Shown here in pieces: positions 1-9,265 of a DNA stretch of 64,000 nucleotides. How positions within the stretch are numbered: the first letter of the stretch is position 1; the number at the start of each line of letters is the position of its first letter. Source of the stretch: Bifidobacterium canis. Lineage in GTDB: Bacteria > Actinomycetota > Actinomycetes > Actinomycetales > Bifidobacteriaceae. The translations under genes were made by a program, and so were the position numbers. The stretch is from positions 309,501-373,500 of the forward strand of contig NZ_WNLP01000002.1 in assembly GCF_009727065.1 (NCBI RefSeq). The letters are read 5' to 3'. The notes under the pieces were generated by a model, which worked only from the letters and a program-made list of their open reading frames with translations, was not told the DNA's origin and searched no databases.

Positions 1-1026
1 GATGATTTGCAGACGCTGCTCGCCAGTGTGAGCCGCACGATCGCGTTTTCGCTGGACTCCACGGCGTCACGCGCGCAACGCACACTGCGGCACGAGAAAC
101 CGCGGTTCTCGTTCTTCCAGATCTTGCAACCGCGCGCGGGCGGCAAACGCGAAGCGCCGAAATTCGAAATCGTGGCGAACGGCGTCGCCGTGCACGAAGG
201 TGAGATAGTGCTCGCGCCGGAGGCAGACGCGCGCGCTGACACCGCGCTGCCGCTGCGCGTTGCGGCGGCAGCTGGTGAGCGCGGTCTGCCGATCAACACA
301 TCGACGCTGACGAATCTGCGCCGCGCGCCACTTCGAGATAACGCGTGGACTGCGGAATCCCGCGCGTTGTTCGTGCGACTGCTTGCGTCGGGCAGTAATC
401 TGCCGCAAGTGTGGGAAGAGCTTGATTTTGTTGGGATTCCAGGGCGTCTGATGCCGGAGTGGGACGCGATTCGCAACCGGCCGAGCGCGTCCGCCGCACA
501 CAGATACACAATCGACCGCCACATGCTCGAAGTGACGAGTCAGTTGACACGCGAGCGGCCGAAACTGAGTAATTCCGCGGAAACTGGCGGCGAGCTCGAT
601 GACGCGCACTACACCGCGCTGCTGCTCGCCGGCATTCTGCACGACATCGGCAAGCGCCCCGGCGTCACCGATCACGCGAAAGAAGGTGCGCGGCATGCGG
701 CCGCCATTGTGAAGCGCATGGGATTCGACGCGCAGACAGTCGATTGGGTGCGCCTGCTCGTGCGCGAACACCTCACGTTGTCGGATTTCGCGGCGACGCG
801 CAATCCGAACGATCCAGCGGTGGGCGCGGAGCTCGCCGCGCGCGTGAACCACGATCCGCTGCTGCTCGACATGCTGTTCGCGCTGACGAAGGCCGACATG
901 TCGTCGCTTGGCGCAACTTCGGGCGAAACGATTTCCAACACCGTGGGCTGGAGCAAGTGGCGCGCGCAGCTCGTCACGACGATGGCTGCCACCGCGCGCT
1001 ACCATCTTCCAGTCGCTGCAATCTGA
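1..1026 (+). CDS. glnD: PII uridylyltransferase GlnD, C-terminal part (5' end outside window)
   Basis: The reading frame is open from the first base, so this is the C-terminal 341 residues of a longer protein. GlnD adds and removes UMP on the nitrogen-signalling protein PII according to glutamine level. The visible part holds the stretch LPQVWEELDFVGIPGR, the family-typical RPSASAAHRYTIDRHMLE, and the HD-domain signature LLAGILHDIGKRPG at about residues 208-221, which is the uridylyl-removing metal site. The typical two C-terminal ACT domains are not obvious: the protein ends about 125 residues after the HD motif, so the regulatory end is short or divergent. In bifidobacteria glnD usually ends an amtB-glnB-glnD operon, which would lie upstream. 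The TTG at position 7 is not a real start. Confidence 0.85.
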   Translation, partial: DDLQTLLASVSRTIAFSLDSTASRAQRTLRHEKPRFSFFQILQPRAGGKREAPKFEIVANGVAVHEGEIVLAPEADARADTALPLRVAAAAGERGLPINTSTLTNLRRAPLRDNAWTAESRALFVRLLASGSNLPQVWEELDFVGIPGRLMPEWDAIRNRPSASAAHRYTIDRHMLEVTSQLTRERPKLSNSAETGGELDDAHYTALLLAGILHDIGKRPGVTDHAKEGARHAAAIVKRMGFDAQTVDWVRLLVREHLTLSDFAATRNPNDPAVGAELAARVNHDPLLLDMLFALTKADMSSLGATSGETISNTVGWSKWRAQLVTTMAATARYHLPVAAI

Positions 1027-1400
1027 TGCCACCTTGCGACCATATATATTGGCCGCACAATACTCTCCAAATGTCTCGTATATAGTTTGGTCGGAAAAAG
1101 GGGAGAGCTGTCCACACGCGCGCACAGAGATTGTGCACAACATACAGGGTTTTCCACATAGTTATCCCCAGAATGTGCATAACTTAGCATTTTGTGGATA
1201 ACTTTCAGTGAGTTATCCACCGGAGATGGTGCATAAATAATCAAATATTATTCACAGTGATATGTGCATAACAAGCGTCGTTGCCTAAAAGAACTGAAAT
1301 AAGAGGCAATGATCACAGCACAGACTTAGTATGATGATTAAATAAATAGAGTTGTGCGAGATGATGCTGCACAAAACACATTGCACAGAATGGAGGACGC
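1027..1400. promoter_or_regulatory. Intergenic region with a cluster of DnaA-box-like 9-mers
   Basis: No gene is seen in these 374 bases. Between 1108 and 1271 there are about nine matches to the DnaA boxes TTATCCACA / TTGTCCACA. One is perfect (TGTGGATAA at 1193-1201, minus orientation). Those with one mismatch lie at 1108-1116, 1131-1139, 1150-1158, 1162-1170, 1174-1182, 1213-1221, 1248-1256 and 1263-1271. An AT-rich patch (1232-1252) sits among them. A near-palindrome with arms GCGACC/GGCCGC around an ATATATATT centre lies at 1036-1056. The layout resembles a replication-origin or DnaA-binding locus, but no dnaA or dnaN is nearby; dnaB begins about 1.3 kb downstream. Confidence 0.6.
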
Positions 1401-1763
1401 GTGGCGGAGGACGAGCAGATGGCACACGATGAACGCACCAGTATTGTGGCGGTGGTGCTTTTCTGCATCGGCGTTCTGCTCGTAGCGCCCATCGCGCTGT
1501 CGATGTTCACCGAGGGGTGGCGCACGCTGCTCATCGACTCCATGCACCGCACGCATTGGTTGTTCTGGGTGACCGCGCTGGTCGAACTCGCCGGGTGCGG
1601 CCTGCTGATCGCGGGAGCGGCGCTGTTCGACCGCGATCGCACGACGTCCGACGTGCGTCGCGCCCGCGAGCACGTCGGCAAAATCGTGCTGTCGATCATC
1701 GCCGCCGCCCTCATCGTGCAAGCGGTGATGATGCTTCTGCTGTATGCGCTGCTCGCGCTCTAG
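1401..1763 (+). CDS. Small three-helix membrane protein, unknown function
   Basis: I do not recognise this 114-120 residue protein. Hydrophobic stretches at about residues 14-35, 51-74 and 95-118 predict three membrane spans, separated by short loops. The second loop is charged (DRDRTTSDVRRAREH). Two starts are possible: GTG at 1401 preceded by GGAGG at 1392-1396 with short spacing, or ATG at 1419 preceded by GGAGG at 1406-1410 with an 8-base gap. The second has the better ribosome-binding spacing. The gene stands alone, converging on the oxidoreductase gene at 1797. Confidence 0.6.
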   Translation: MAEDEQMAHDERTSIVAVVLFCIGVLLVAPIALSMFTEGWRTLLIDSMHRTHWLFWVTALVELAGCGLLIAGAALFDRDRTTSDVRRAREHVGKIVLSIIAAALIVQAVMMLLLYALLAL

Positions 1764-1796
1764 CGGCGTGCGCGAACGGTGCAATACTCAGACGGA

Positions 1797-2363
1797 TCAG
1801 ACTTCGCGCGCCAGCTTCCCGACTTTGGCGAGCATCTTCTGACGTTGCTCGAGCGTGCTGCTCTTGAGCGGGGTCAAATGCGTGATGCGGCACGGCTTGA
1901 TGCCGCAGTTGCCGAGCACCTGCCTCTTGAGCACGCTGCCGTAGTCGGGCATGAACGGCACGGCGATGCGCGGGGTGTCGTGCGAGATGATGATCCATGC
2001 GCGGCGGCCGCCCAGCTTGCCTTCCATGCCGATCTTCTTGCCCTTGTATGCCCAGCCAGACACGAACACGCGGTCGGTGAATCCTTTGAGAATGGCAGGC
2101 ATGCCGCCCCACCACACTGGGAAGATGAAGATCAGCTCGTTCGCCCACGTGATCAGATCGCGGTATTTCTTCGTATATGGGTCGGTGGCGAGGTCGCGGC
2201 GACGATGCTCCTTGTCGAAGAACAGCACTGGATCGAAATGTTCGGCATACAGATCGATTGTTTTCACCGTGTGCTGTTTGCCAAGATTATTCTGCACTTG
2301 CTCGAGCACCGCACCGTTGAAGCTCTGGTGATTCGGGTGCGCGTAGATAATAAGAATGTTCAT
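1797..2363 (-). CDS. NAD(P)H-dependent oxidoreductase, flavodoxin-like (NQO1/MdaB type)
   Basis: A 188-residue flavodoxin-fold protein of the NAD(P)H quinone dehydrogenase family, probably reducing quinones or other electrophiles with FMN or FAD. The N-terminal MNILIIYAHPNHQSFN is the typical first strand and flavin phosphate loop. IFIFPVWWGGMPAILKGFTD at about residues 84-103 is the family signature, and PDYGSVLKRQVLGNCGI follows near the C-terminus. The start is ATG at 2363, where a GGGCGGA sequence lies upstream; the frame is open further upstream but that extension lacks homology. It is divergent from dnaB, with 249 bases between the two starts. Confidence 0.85.
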   Translation of the reverse strand: MNILIIYAHPNHQSFNGAVLEQVQNNLGKQHTVKTIDLYAEHFDPVLFFDKEHRRRDLATDPYTKKYRDLITWANELIFIFPVWWGGMPAILKGFTDRVFVSGWAYKGKKIGMEGKLGGRRAWIIISHDTPRIAVPFMPDYGSVLKRQVLGNCGIKPCRITHLTPLKSSTLEQRQKMLAKVGKLAREV

Positions 2364-2612
2364 ATTCCGCCCTTCGCTCAGGTTCATATTGCCTGTCAAC
2401 GTGTTGATTACCCACATACAGTAACGGTTCTCGTCCGCAAAGTCGCGTGTGACTACCCATTGGCGAAATTCGCTGCAAACATTGAACTTTTCTGGGAAAC
2501 TGAGAGTGAAATTCTATGCAAAACTCGAGTACACGCCGTACACGCCCTAGAACACGCGAGCGGAGTGTGCGACCTCTTCCGCAGCATGGGGCTCACACAT
2601 ATAATCGAACTC

Positions 2613-3976
2613 ATGGCTGACGGATTCTCTGAAAATGATGTGAACGATACTTCGCTGTTCGACCGCACTCCACCGCACGACGACGCTGCGGAGATGGCGA
2701 CGCTCGGCGGCATGCTGATGAGCAAAGACGCGATCGGCGAGGTTTCGCAGATGATCGAGGTTTCCGATTTCTATGAACCGAAGCACCAGACGATTTATGA
2801 GGCGATCATCAACAAATTCGCCGCCTCTGAACCCGCCGACGCCGTGACCGTTGCCAACGCGCTCAACGACTCCGGCGAGCTCGACAAAGTGGGTGGCATC
2901 GACTACCTGCACTCGCTCATCGCTTCGGTGCCAACAGCTGCAAACGCGACATATTATGCGGAAATCGTGCATCAGCGCGCACTGCTGCGCCGCGTGATCG
3001 TCTCCGGCACGAAGATCGCGCAGCTCGGCTACAACGCCGAAGGCTCGCAGGCGCAGGATGTGATCAACATGGCGCAGGCCGAGGTGTATGAGATGAGCAC
3101 CGGCCGCGTGCATCAGGACTATGCTTCGGTGCAAAGCGCGGTTTCCGACGCGCTCGAGCAGATCGACAGCATCCAAAAAGGTGAGCTGCAGCCCGGCGTG
3201 CCAACAGGATTCCGCGAAATCGATGACGTGACGAAAGGCTTGCAGCCCGGTCAGATGATCGTCGTCGCCGGCCGCCCCGCCATGGGCAAGTCGACGCTCG
3301 GCGTGGATTTCGCGCGTTCCGCCGCGATTCACAACCACGATACGACGATCATCTTCAGCTTGGAAATGAGCAAAGTGGAGCTTGCGCAGCGTATTATTTC
3401 GGCGGAAACGAGCATTCCGCTCGCAGCACTGCGCAACCCCGACGACATCGACCCGAACCGTTGGAACACGTTGAACAACTTCTATTCGAAGCTCAACGAC
3501 GCCCCGCTGTTCATAGACGATTCACCGAACATGAGTTTGATGGAGATTCGCGCGAAGTGCCGTCGACTCAAGCAGACGAACGATTTGAAGCTCGTCGTGA
3601 TCGACTACCTGCAGCTGATGACCTCCGGCAAACGCGTGGAAAGTCGCCAGCAGGAGGTGTCTGACTTCTCGCGTGCGCTCAAATTGCTGGCTAAGGAGCT
3701 CGAAGTGCCGGTTGTGGCGCTGAGCCAGCTGAACCGTGGCCCGGAAATGCGTAACGACAAGAAGCCGCAGCTCTCCGATTTGCGTGAGTCCGGCTCGATC
3801 GAGCAAGACGCCGACGTGGTGTTCCTGGTGCACGCCCCGACTTCTACAACGAAGAGGATCGCCCAGGCGAGGCCGACATCATCATGGCGAAGCACCGCAA
3901 TGGTCCTACCAACACGTTCGGCTTAGTGTTCCAAGGCCAATATTCGCGCTTCCGCGACATGAGCCGCGAGGTCTGA
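2613..3976 (+). CDS. dnaB: Replicative DNA helicase DnaB (frameshift near 3836)
   Basis: Hexameric replication-fork helicase, about 454 residues after frame repair. An N-terminal DnaB_N domain (AAEMATLGGMLMSKDAIGEV) precedes the RecA-like helicase core. The core has Walker A GRPAMGKST (about residues 220-228) and Walker B KLVVIDYLQLM. Near 3835-3838, in the run CCCC, one base appears to be missing. The frame then continues as RPDFYNEEDRPGEADIIMAK, the C-terminal HRNGPT motif and the end FRDMSREV, closing at TGA 3974-3976. Because dnaB is essential and the downstream frame is fully conserved, I read this as a sequencing deletion. ATG 2613 is the likely start; there is no strong ribosome-binding site, and the open frame back to 1779 lies antisense to the oxidoreductase gene. 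Confidence 0.9.
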
Positions 3977-4103
3977 GACTCACACAGTCGGCAGATGATT
4001 GATGGCTGGTTGGCAGCTGATTGGAGGCCGGCAACCAGCTCGCGAATAAACGAGCACGGCGTCGTGTAGAAATAGAGAGATATACGTTTTGAAAAGAGGC
4101 AGT

Positions 4104-5573
4104 ATGGCACAGGATCACGCGCCTTGGTATGGTTTCGCGACGCCGCTGGTCGGCAAATCGGTGCGCTGGGCGTCGCGCCTGCTCCACCACGGCGGCAGTG
4201 CGTTCCCCGGCAAAGTGGTGGAACGTTTCGACCCCACGTTCCTCCGCCGCACATTGAGCACATTGCCGCTTGGCGTGGTGCTCGTCTCCGGCACGAACGG
4301 CAAAACCACAACGACTCGCATGGTCGCCACGATGCTCGAATCGTTGGGATTGCGCGTGTTCACCAACCCGACCGGTTCGAATTTCACGCGCGGAGTCGTC
4401 TCGTCGATGCTCACGGAGATGCCGCTCAACGGTAGGCTCGACGCAGACATCGCCGTGCTCGAACTCGATGAGGCATACGCCGTGCACTTCGTCGAGCAGA
4501 TCAAACCGCGCTATGCTCTGCTGCTCAACGTGATGCGCGATCAGCTCGACCGTTTCGGCGAGATCGACAACACAGCCCGTTTGCTCGGCCATGTTGCGGA
4601 GAACACGACGGATGCGGTTGTGCTCAACCGTGAGGATCCGCGCATCGCCAAGCTGCACGATCTCGTGCAAGTCGGCGCACGTACCGAATATTTCGGACTC
4701 GATGAATCGTTGCGCCACTATTTCCCGACGGACGACGACATGACGACGACGTTCGCCGTGCAGTCAGCTGACACTGATGTGCACGCCGACGAGCAGATTA
4801 TCGACGTCGACCACAATGTGCATGCCGCCGATTCCGTGCACGCCGACGTGCTGCTCACCGGTGTCGGCGACCACCACGCGCAACTGCTGATAGACGGCGA
4901 AGAATACGCTTCCGATGTCAAGCTCGAAGGCGTCTACAATCTGTTCAACGCAGCTGCCGCACTCACGGTGATCCGCGCGATTCAACGCGATCTGCGTGAA
5001 CCGAACGCGATTCTGCACGATTCCACGGTGCTTGGCTCGGTGGGCTCGCCGCGCGCAAAGGAATTCGCTGCACGCGCCGAACATTTCGCTGACGCGACGC
5101 CGCAGGATTTGATCAACGCACTCGCAGACGTGACTCCAGCATTCGGCAGAGGCGAGAAAATCGACGTGAACGGCACGCCGGTTGAACTGCTGCTCGTCAA
5201 GAACCCGATGGGCTTCCGCCTTGCGCTCGCCTCGTTCCCGCCGGATGACGCCGACACGATGATCTGCATCAACGACGAATATGCCGATGGTCGTGATATG
5301 AGCTGGCTGTGGGACGTCGACTTCACCAGCCTGCGCGAAACGGGCGTCGCGATGGTGTCGGGCGTGCGCGCATGGGATATGGCGCTGCGCTTGGAATACG
5401 ATCAAGTGCCGGTGAAGCAGGTAAACACCGAGTTGGAGCAAGCGGTCAAGACGTTCGTTGCGGAAAATTCCGGCACAACAAAGCATATTTACTGCACATA
5501 CACGGCTATGCTCGCCATTCGCGCCGCGCTTGGCACCATCGCCGACGTTGCCGACGCTGGAGTTGGAAAGTAG
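4104..5573 (+). CDS. murT: Lipid II isoglutaminyl synthase, subunit MurT
   Basis: A 489-residue Mur-ligase-family protein with a C-terminal DUF1727 domain. With GatD it amidates the alpha-carboxyl of D-glutamate in lipid II, giving D-isoglutamine. The ATP loop SGTNGKTTTTRM lies at about residues 61-73; the second Mur motif is LELDEAYAVHFVEQIKPRYA. DUF1727 covers about residues 315-489. Staphylococcal MurT has a four-cysteine zinc ribbon in its middle domain. Here that region (about residues 210-260) has no cysteine and instead an Asp/His-rich insertion. The start is ATG 4104 behind AGAGG at 4097; an in-frame TTG at 4089 is less likely. Its stop is 5 bases before the gatD start, so the two are co-translated. 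Confidence 0.9.
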   Translation: MAQDHAPWYGFATPLVGKSVRWASRLLHHGGSAFPGKVVERFDPTFLRRTLSTLPLGVVLVSGTNGKTTTTRMVATMLESLGLRVFTNPTGSNFTRGVVSSMLTEMPLNGRLDADIAVLELDEAYAVHFVEQIKPRYALLLNVMRDQLDRFGEIDNTARLLGHVAENTTDAVVLNREDPRIAKLHDLVQVGARTEYFGLDESLRHYFPTDDDMTTTFAVQSADTDVHADEQIIDVDHNVHAADSVHADVLLTGVGDHHAQLLIDGEEYASDVKLEGVYNLFNAAAALTVIRAIQRDLREPNAILHDSTVLGSVGSPRAKEFAARAEHFADATPQDLINALADVTPAFGRGEKIDVNGTPVELLLVKNPMGFRLALASFPPDDADTMICINDEYADGRDMSWLWDVDFTSLRETGVAMVSGVRAWDMALRLEYDQVPVKQVNTELEQAVKTFVAENSGTTKHIYCTYTAMLAIRAALGTIADVADAGVGK

Positions 5574-5578
5574 GGAAG

Positions 5579-6342
5579 ATGGAGCAGTCAGCAAGCAAAC
5601 GACCGATCGACATCGTGTCGCTATACCCCAAAGACATGAACATCTACGGCGACAGCGGCAACGTGCTCGCCATCGAACGCCGGCTCTCGCTCTACGGTTA
5701 CGAGCCGCGCATTCACGCCGTGAACCAGAACGACGCATGGCCAGATCACGCCGACATCATTCTGGGCGGCGGCGGTCAAGACACCGGCCAGAAAAGATCA
5801 TCGAAGACCTGTTCCGCCGCGCAGACATGCTGCACGAGCTCGCGGATGACGGCGTGCCGATGCTGATGATCTGTGGACTCTACCAGCTCTTCGGCGAATA
5901 TTTCGAGACGGTTGACGGCACGAAGCTCGAAGGCATATCGATTATTCGCTCATACACGGTCGGACGCGATGTGCGCATGATCGGAAATCTCGTTGAGCAC
6001 TCCGAACTTTTCGGTGACATCATCGGCTACGAGAACCACTCCGGCCAGACTTTCCTGCGTGAAGGTGTCGCCCCGCTGGGGCATGTGGACGGCGAGGGAA
6101 CCGGCAACAACGGTGAGGATCACACCGAAGGCGCGCTCGTCAACCATGTGATCGGCACCTATATGCACGGTTCGCTGCTGCCGAAGAACCCGAAGATCAG
6201 CGATTTTCTGATTCGCGCCGCCGCCGAGCGTCGCTACGGCGAATTTGCACCGCAGTTCACCGACGAAACGCGCGAGCAGCTTGCGCACCTTGACGAAACC
6301 GCAGCTCGTGCGCGCGAAGTCGCAGCGTCCCGTCCGCGGTAA
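5579..6342 (+). CDS. gatD: Lipid II isoglutaminyl synthase, glutamine amidotransferase GatD (frameshift near 5793)
   Basis: Class I glutamine amidotransferase of the CobB/CobQ (GATase_3) type that hydrolyses glutamine and passes ammonia to MurT. The N-terminal IDIVSLYPKDMNIYGDSGN and IILGGGGQDTGQ are family signatures. The catalytic cysteine is in MLMICGLYQLFGEYF and the catalytic histidine in VIGTYMHGSLLPKNP. The frame breaks at the run AAAA 5792-5795. Adding one A gives GQKKIIEDLFRRADML and restores the whole protein, about 255 residues, so a missing base is the likely cause. The ATG at 5579 follows GGGAAG just after the murT stop. Confidence 0.88.
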
Positions 6343-6446
6343 CACTGTTTTTCGATAATGCTCGTGAATATTTACGGTGACGGCGTACGGTGTCGAAAGC
6401 CGCAAGAGTGTAGAGTTGGAGTCAACGTTTAACCTAGGAGGGTACT

Positions 6447-6803
6447 ATGAGCGACGACAACAAGAATGTGTTCCCAGACTTCGGCGAAGGCCTGCGCAAG
6501 ATCTTCCTCGCCGGCGTTGGCGCCATCGCGACCACCGCAGACAAGGGTCAGGAAATCATCAACGATCTCGTGCAGCGCGGCGAACTGACCGTCGAGCAGG
6601 GCAAGAAGCTCAACTCTGAGCTCGCACACAAGGCCAACGATCAGAAGACCTCGCTCAAAGACAAGGCAAACGAAGCCACCAACACTGTGCGTGACGCAGC
6701 CGCTGGCCTTCGCAACCAGGCAGAGCAGAATCTCAAGGAAGACACCGCGAGCGAAGACACTTCGAGCGAAGATGCCGCCGAGCAGTCTGACTCCGAGAAG
6801 TAA
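6447..6803 (+). CDS. Phasin-like small helical protein
   Basis: A 118-residue protein with an amphipathic N-terminal helix (FGEGLRKIFLAGVGAIATTA), a charged heptad-like middle (LVQRGELTVEQGKKLNSELA) and an acidic low-complexity tail (SEDTSSEDAAEQSDSEK). The first two resemble the phasin / PHA-granule-associated family that many bacteria without PHA also carry, where the role is unclear. It has a strong ribosome-binding site, AGGAGGG at 6436-6442, 5 bases before the ATG, suggesting high expression. It is a single gene with a GC-rich hairpin behind it (6835-6857). Confidence 0.55.
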   Translation: MSDDNKNVFPDFGEGLRKIFLAGVGAIATTADKGQEIINDLVQRGELTVEQGKKLNSELAHKANDQKTSLKDKANEATNTVRDAAAGLRNQAEQNLKEDTASEDTSSEDAAEQSDSEK

Positions 6804-6834
6804 TTTTTCTCTATCTTCAATCTGATCGAATATT

Positions 6835-6857
6835 GCGCCGCCTCATGTGGGCGGCGC
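6835..6857 (+). terminator. GC-rich hairpin after the phasin-like gene
   Basis: Arms GCGCCGCC and GGCGGCGC around the loop TCATGTG. The T-tract behind it is poor (ATGTTTG), so termination efficiency is uncertain. Confidence 0.45.
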
Positions 6858-6921
6858 ATGTTTGCAGACCAGTATTTTCAGTATCTTTTCAACACACGCG
6901 GCGGGTTGACTGAGCAGCGGC

Positions 6922-9192
6922 ATGAATAAACCAAGCGATTCACACAGCGAAAACAATGCGGCGAACGAGCCTGCGCAGCATGCGCAAGGTGAGCAGAGCG
7001 CGCCCGAACGGCAGCGCGGCAAGCAGAGCGAGCGGCGCGAGCTCGAGCACGACGTGCGCCGCGAGGAAGCCGAGCAGCGCAAGGAACGGCGGGAGCGCGC
7101 GCACGACGAGCACAAGCTCGAGCGTGAGGAACGCCGCGACACCGCGCAACTGATCGATGTGAGCAATAAGCTCGAAAATCAGGAGGCGCACAGCGACGGC
7201 GCGGCGTTCGATAACGCGCGTGACAACAAGCTGCGCGCCGACGTGGAAACCGAGGAATCCGAGCGGATTCTGCAGCTCGGCGACGAAGTGGAGCGTGATG
7301 AAGCCGCAAGCAGCGAAGAAGCTACAGGTAGCGAAGCCTCTAGTGAAGCTGCCGGTGACGAAACGGCCGGCGGCACGGCGAACAGCGATGCAACGGAAAG
7401 CAGTGAATCAGACAGCGGTGAATCAGACAGCGTCGCCACCGCGCAGGCCGCGCTCGCAAGCACGTCAGCGGGCGAAACATCCGACATGCACACGCACGAC
7501 GTTCCCGTTGATTTCGCGCGGCGTTCCGCCGACGACGAAGAGACGATCGGCTTATTCGGCGCGCGCAAACGCGATTTTTCCAGCGAATACCATCTGACGC
7601 GCCGCAGCAAAGTCAAGCGACTCAACCAGATCGGCAAAATCGCGCTCGAATATGACGCGTGGCGCGGGCTGACGCCGGTGAAAATGCGCCTGATGTTCGA
7701 AGCACTCGGCCCGACCTTCGTCAAAGTGGGGCAGATCCTGTCGATGCGCTCGGAGATTCTGCCCGAAGCGTTCTGCTCGGAGCTGTCGAGACTGCGCGCC
7801 GACGCGGATCCGATGCCATATGCAGTGGTGCTCGAAACGTTGGAGAACGAATACCAGCGGCCGTTGGAAGAAATTTTCGAACATATCGATACGACGCCGC
7901 TCGGCTCGGCTTCACTGGCGCAAGTGCACCGCGCAACGTTGAAAACCGGCGAAGACGTTGCCGTGAAAGTGCAGAGGCCGGGTGTGCGCGAGACGATGGC
8001 GCAAGATATTTCCATCATGCGCTCACTTGCGAAAGGTGCGACGCACATCATGCACAATTCGCAGGTCGTAGACTTCCGTGGCGTCGTCGAAGAACTCTGG
8101 GAGACGTTCGACGAAGAGACGAACTTCCTCAATGAGGCGCGAAATCTCGCTGAATTCAAACGATTCTGCTCGCATTACGCATATATGGACTGCCCGACGC
8201 CGTTCACCGACCTGTGCACCGAGCACGTGCTCGTGATGGAATACGTCGACGGCATTCCGATCTCGCACACACGCGAACTCACCGATGACGGCTATTCGCT
8301 TGAGGAAATCGGCACGAAACTCGTCGACAACTACGCGTCGCAGATACTCGACGCCGGTTTCTTCCACGCCGACCCGCATCCTGGAAATATTGAGATTCGC
8401 GACGGAAAAATAATACTGCTCGACCTCGGTATGACCGGCCGTCTCGACGCACGCACCCGCGCCGCGCTGAAGCAGATGCTGTTCGCCGTCGCCAAGCAGA
8501 ACTCCTCGGATCTCGCGGATGCGTTGCTCCGCTTCGCCGGAGCAGACGCCGAGCGAGCGGATTACCCGTCGCTGCTCGGAGATCTCGACAGCATCATCGA
8601 AGAATTCGGCACCGTCGATCTCGCCGACCTCGATTTGGCTGCGTTCCTCGCCTCGCTCACGCAGATGGCGCGTAGGCACGGCATTGAAATCCCCAGCTCG
8701 GTCACCACGGTGGGACGCGCGCTCGTCACGCTGGAAGGTCTGCTCGACGAGTTCATTCCGAACGTCAACATGATCGAGATCATCTCGCAGCACATCGAAA
8801 CGTCGAAATCGCCTATCGAAGTGGCTAAATCCGAGCTCAAATCACTGGGCATCGAAGGGCAGCAGGCAGTGCACAATGGTCTCAAAGCAGTCACCGAGGC
8901 GAACACCGCGCTGCACATGCTCACACGCGGCGAACTGCGCATGAACCTCGACTTCGTGGGCTCTGAGGAACCGCTCAGCCAGCTCTCTGACATGGTGAAC
9001 CGACTGACGATGGCGTTGATAGTCGTCGGCCTGTTCGTCGGCTCGTCCATCGTCTATTTCGCCGGAATGAAGCCGATCATCTTCGGCATCCCTGTGGTCG
9101 GGTTCCTCGGCTACGTGATCGCATTCCTGCTGTCAGCGTGGATCGTGATCGACATCATGGTCAAGAGGCGGGCTGCAAAACGCAAGAAATAG
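6922..9192 (+). CDS. ABC1/UbiB-family atypical protein kinase-like membrane protein
   Basis: A 756-residue AarF/ABC1/UbiB-family protein. Residues 1-195 are a low-complexity, highly charged extension rich in Glu, Arg and Ser that is not part of the family core. The core begins near residue 225 and shows the KxGQ-like motif PTFVKVGQILSMRSEILP, then ATP-binding lysine in VAVKVQRPGVRE (about 346). The catalytic loop is FFHADPHPGNIEIRDG with LLDLGMTGRL (about 478-505). Two membrane spans close the protein (about 695-715 and 720-745). UbiB homologues act in quinone or lipid metabolism; in fermentative bifidobacteria, which lack ubiquinone, the substrate is unknown. ATG 6922 has a weak ribosome-binding site. 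Confidence 0.85.
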   Translation: MNKPSDSHSENNAANEPAQHAQGEQSAPERQRGKQSERRELEHDVRREEAEQRKERRERAHDEHKLEREERRDTAQLIDVSNKLENQEAHSDGAAFDNARDNKLRADVETEESERILQLGDEVERDEAASSEEATGSEASSEAAGDETAGGTANSDATESSESDSGESDSVATAQAALASTSAGETSDMHTHDVPVDFARRSADDEETIGLFGARKRDFSSEYHLTRRSKVKRLNQIGKIALEYDAWRGLTPVKMRLMFEALGPTFVKVGQILSMRSEILPEAFCSELSRLRADADPMPYAVVLETLENEYQRPLEEIFEHIDTTPLGSASLAQVHRATLKTGEDVAVKVQRPGVRETMAQDISIMRSLAKGATHIMHNSQVVDFRGVVEELWETFDEETNFLNEARNLAEFKRFCSHYAYMDCPTPFTDLCTEHVLVMEYVDGIPISHTRELTDDGYSLEEIGTKLVDNYASQILDAGFFHADPHPGNIEIRDGKIILLDLGMTGRLDARTRAALKQMLFAVAKQNSSDLADALLRFAGADAERADYPSLLGDLDSIIEEFGTVDLADLDLAAFLASLTQMARRHGIEIPSSVTTVGRALVTLEGLLDEFIPNVNMIEIISQHIETSKSPIEVAKSELKSLGIEGQQAVHNGLKAVTEANTALHMLTRGELRMNLDFVGSEEPLSQLSDMVNRLTMALIVVGLFVGSSIVYFAGMKPIIFGIPVVGFLGYVIAFLLSAWIVIDIMVKRRAAKRKK

Positions 9193-9265
9193 TGCGAATA
9201 GCGGAGCGTGATGCGGCGGCGCGCAAATTCGGCTAGGCTCAAATATGGTACACAAGGAGGGCAAT

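Noticed and set aside
1779..2612. N-terminal extension of dnaB
   Set aside because: The frame is open but lies antisense to the flavodoxin-fold oxidoreductase and carries no DnaB similarity; the family starts near ATG 2613.
2547..3338. Minus-strand gene opposite dnaB
   Set aside because: A 263-codon open frame mirroring dnaB codon bias; low-complexity His/Arg-rich product, no recognisable motif.
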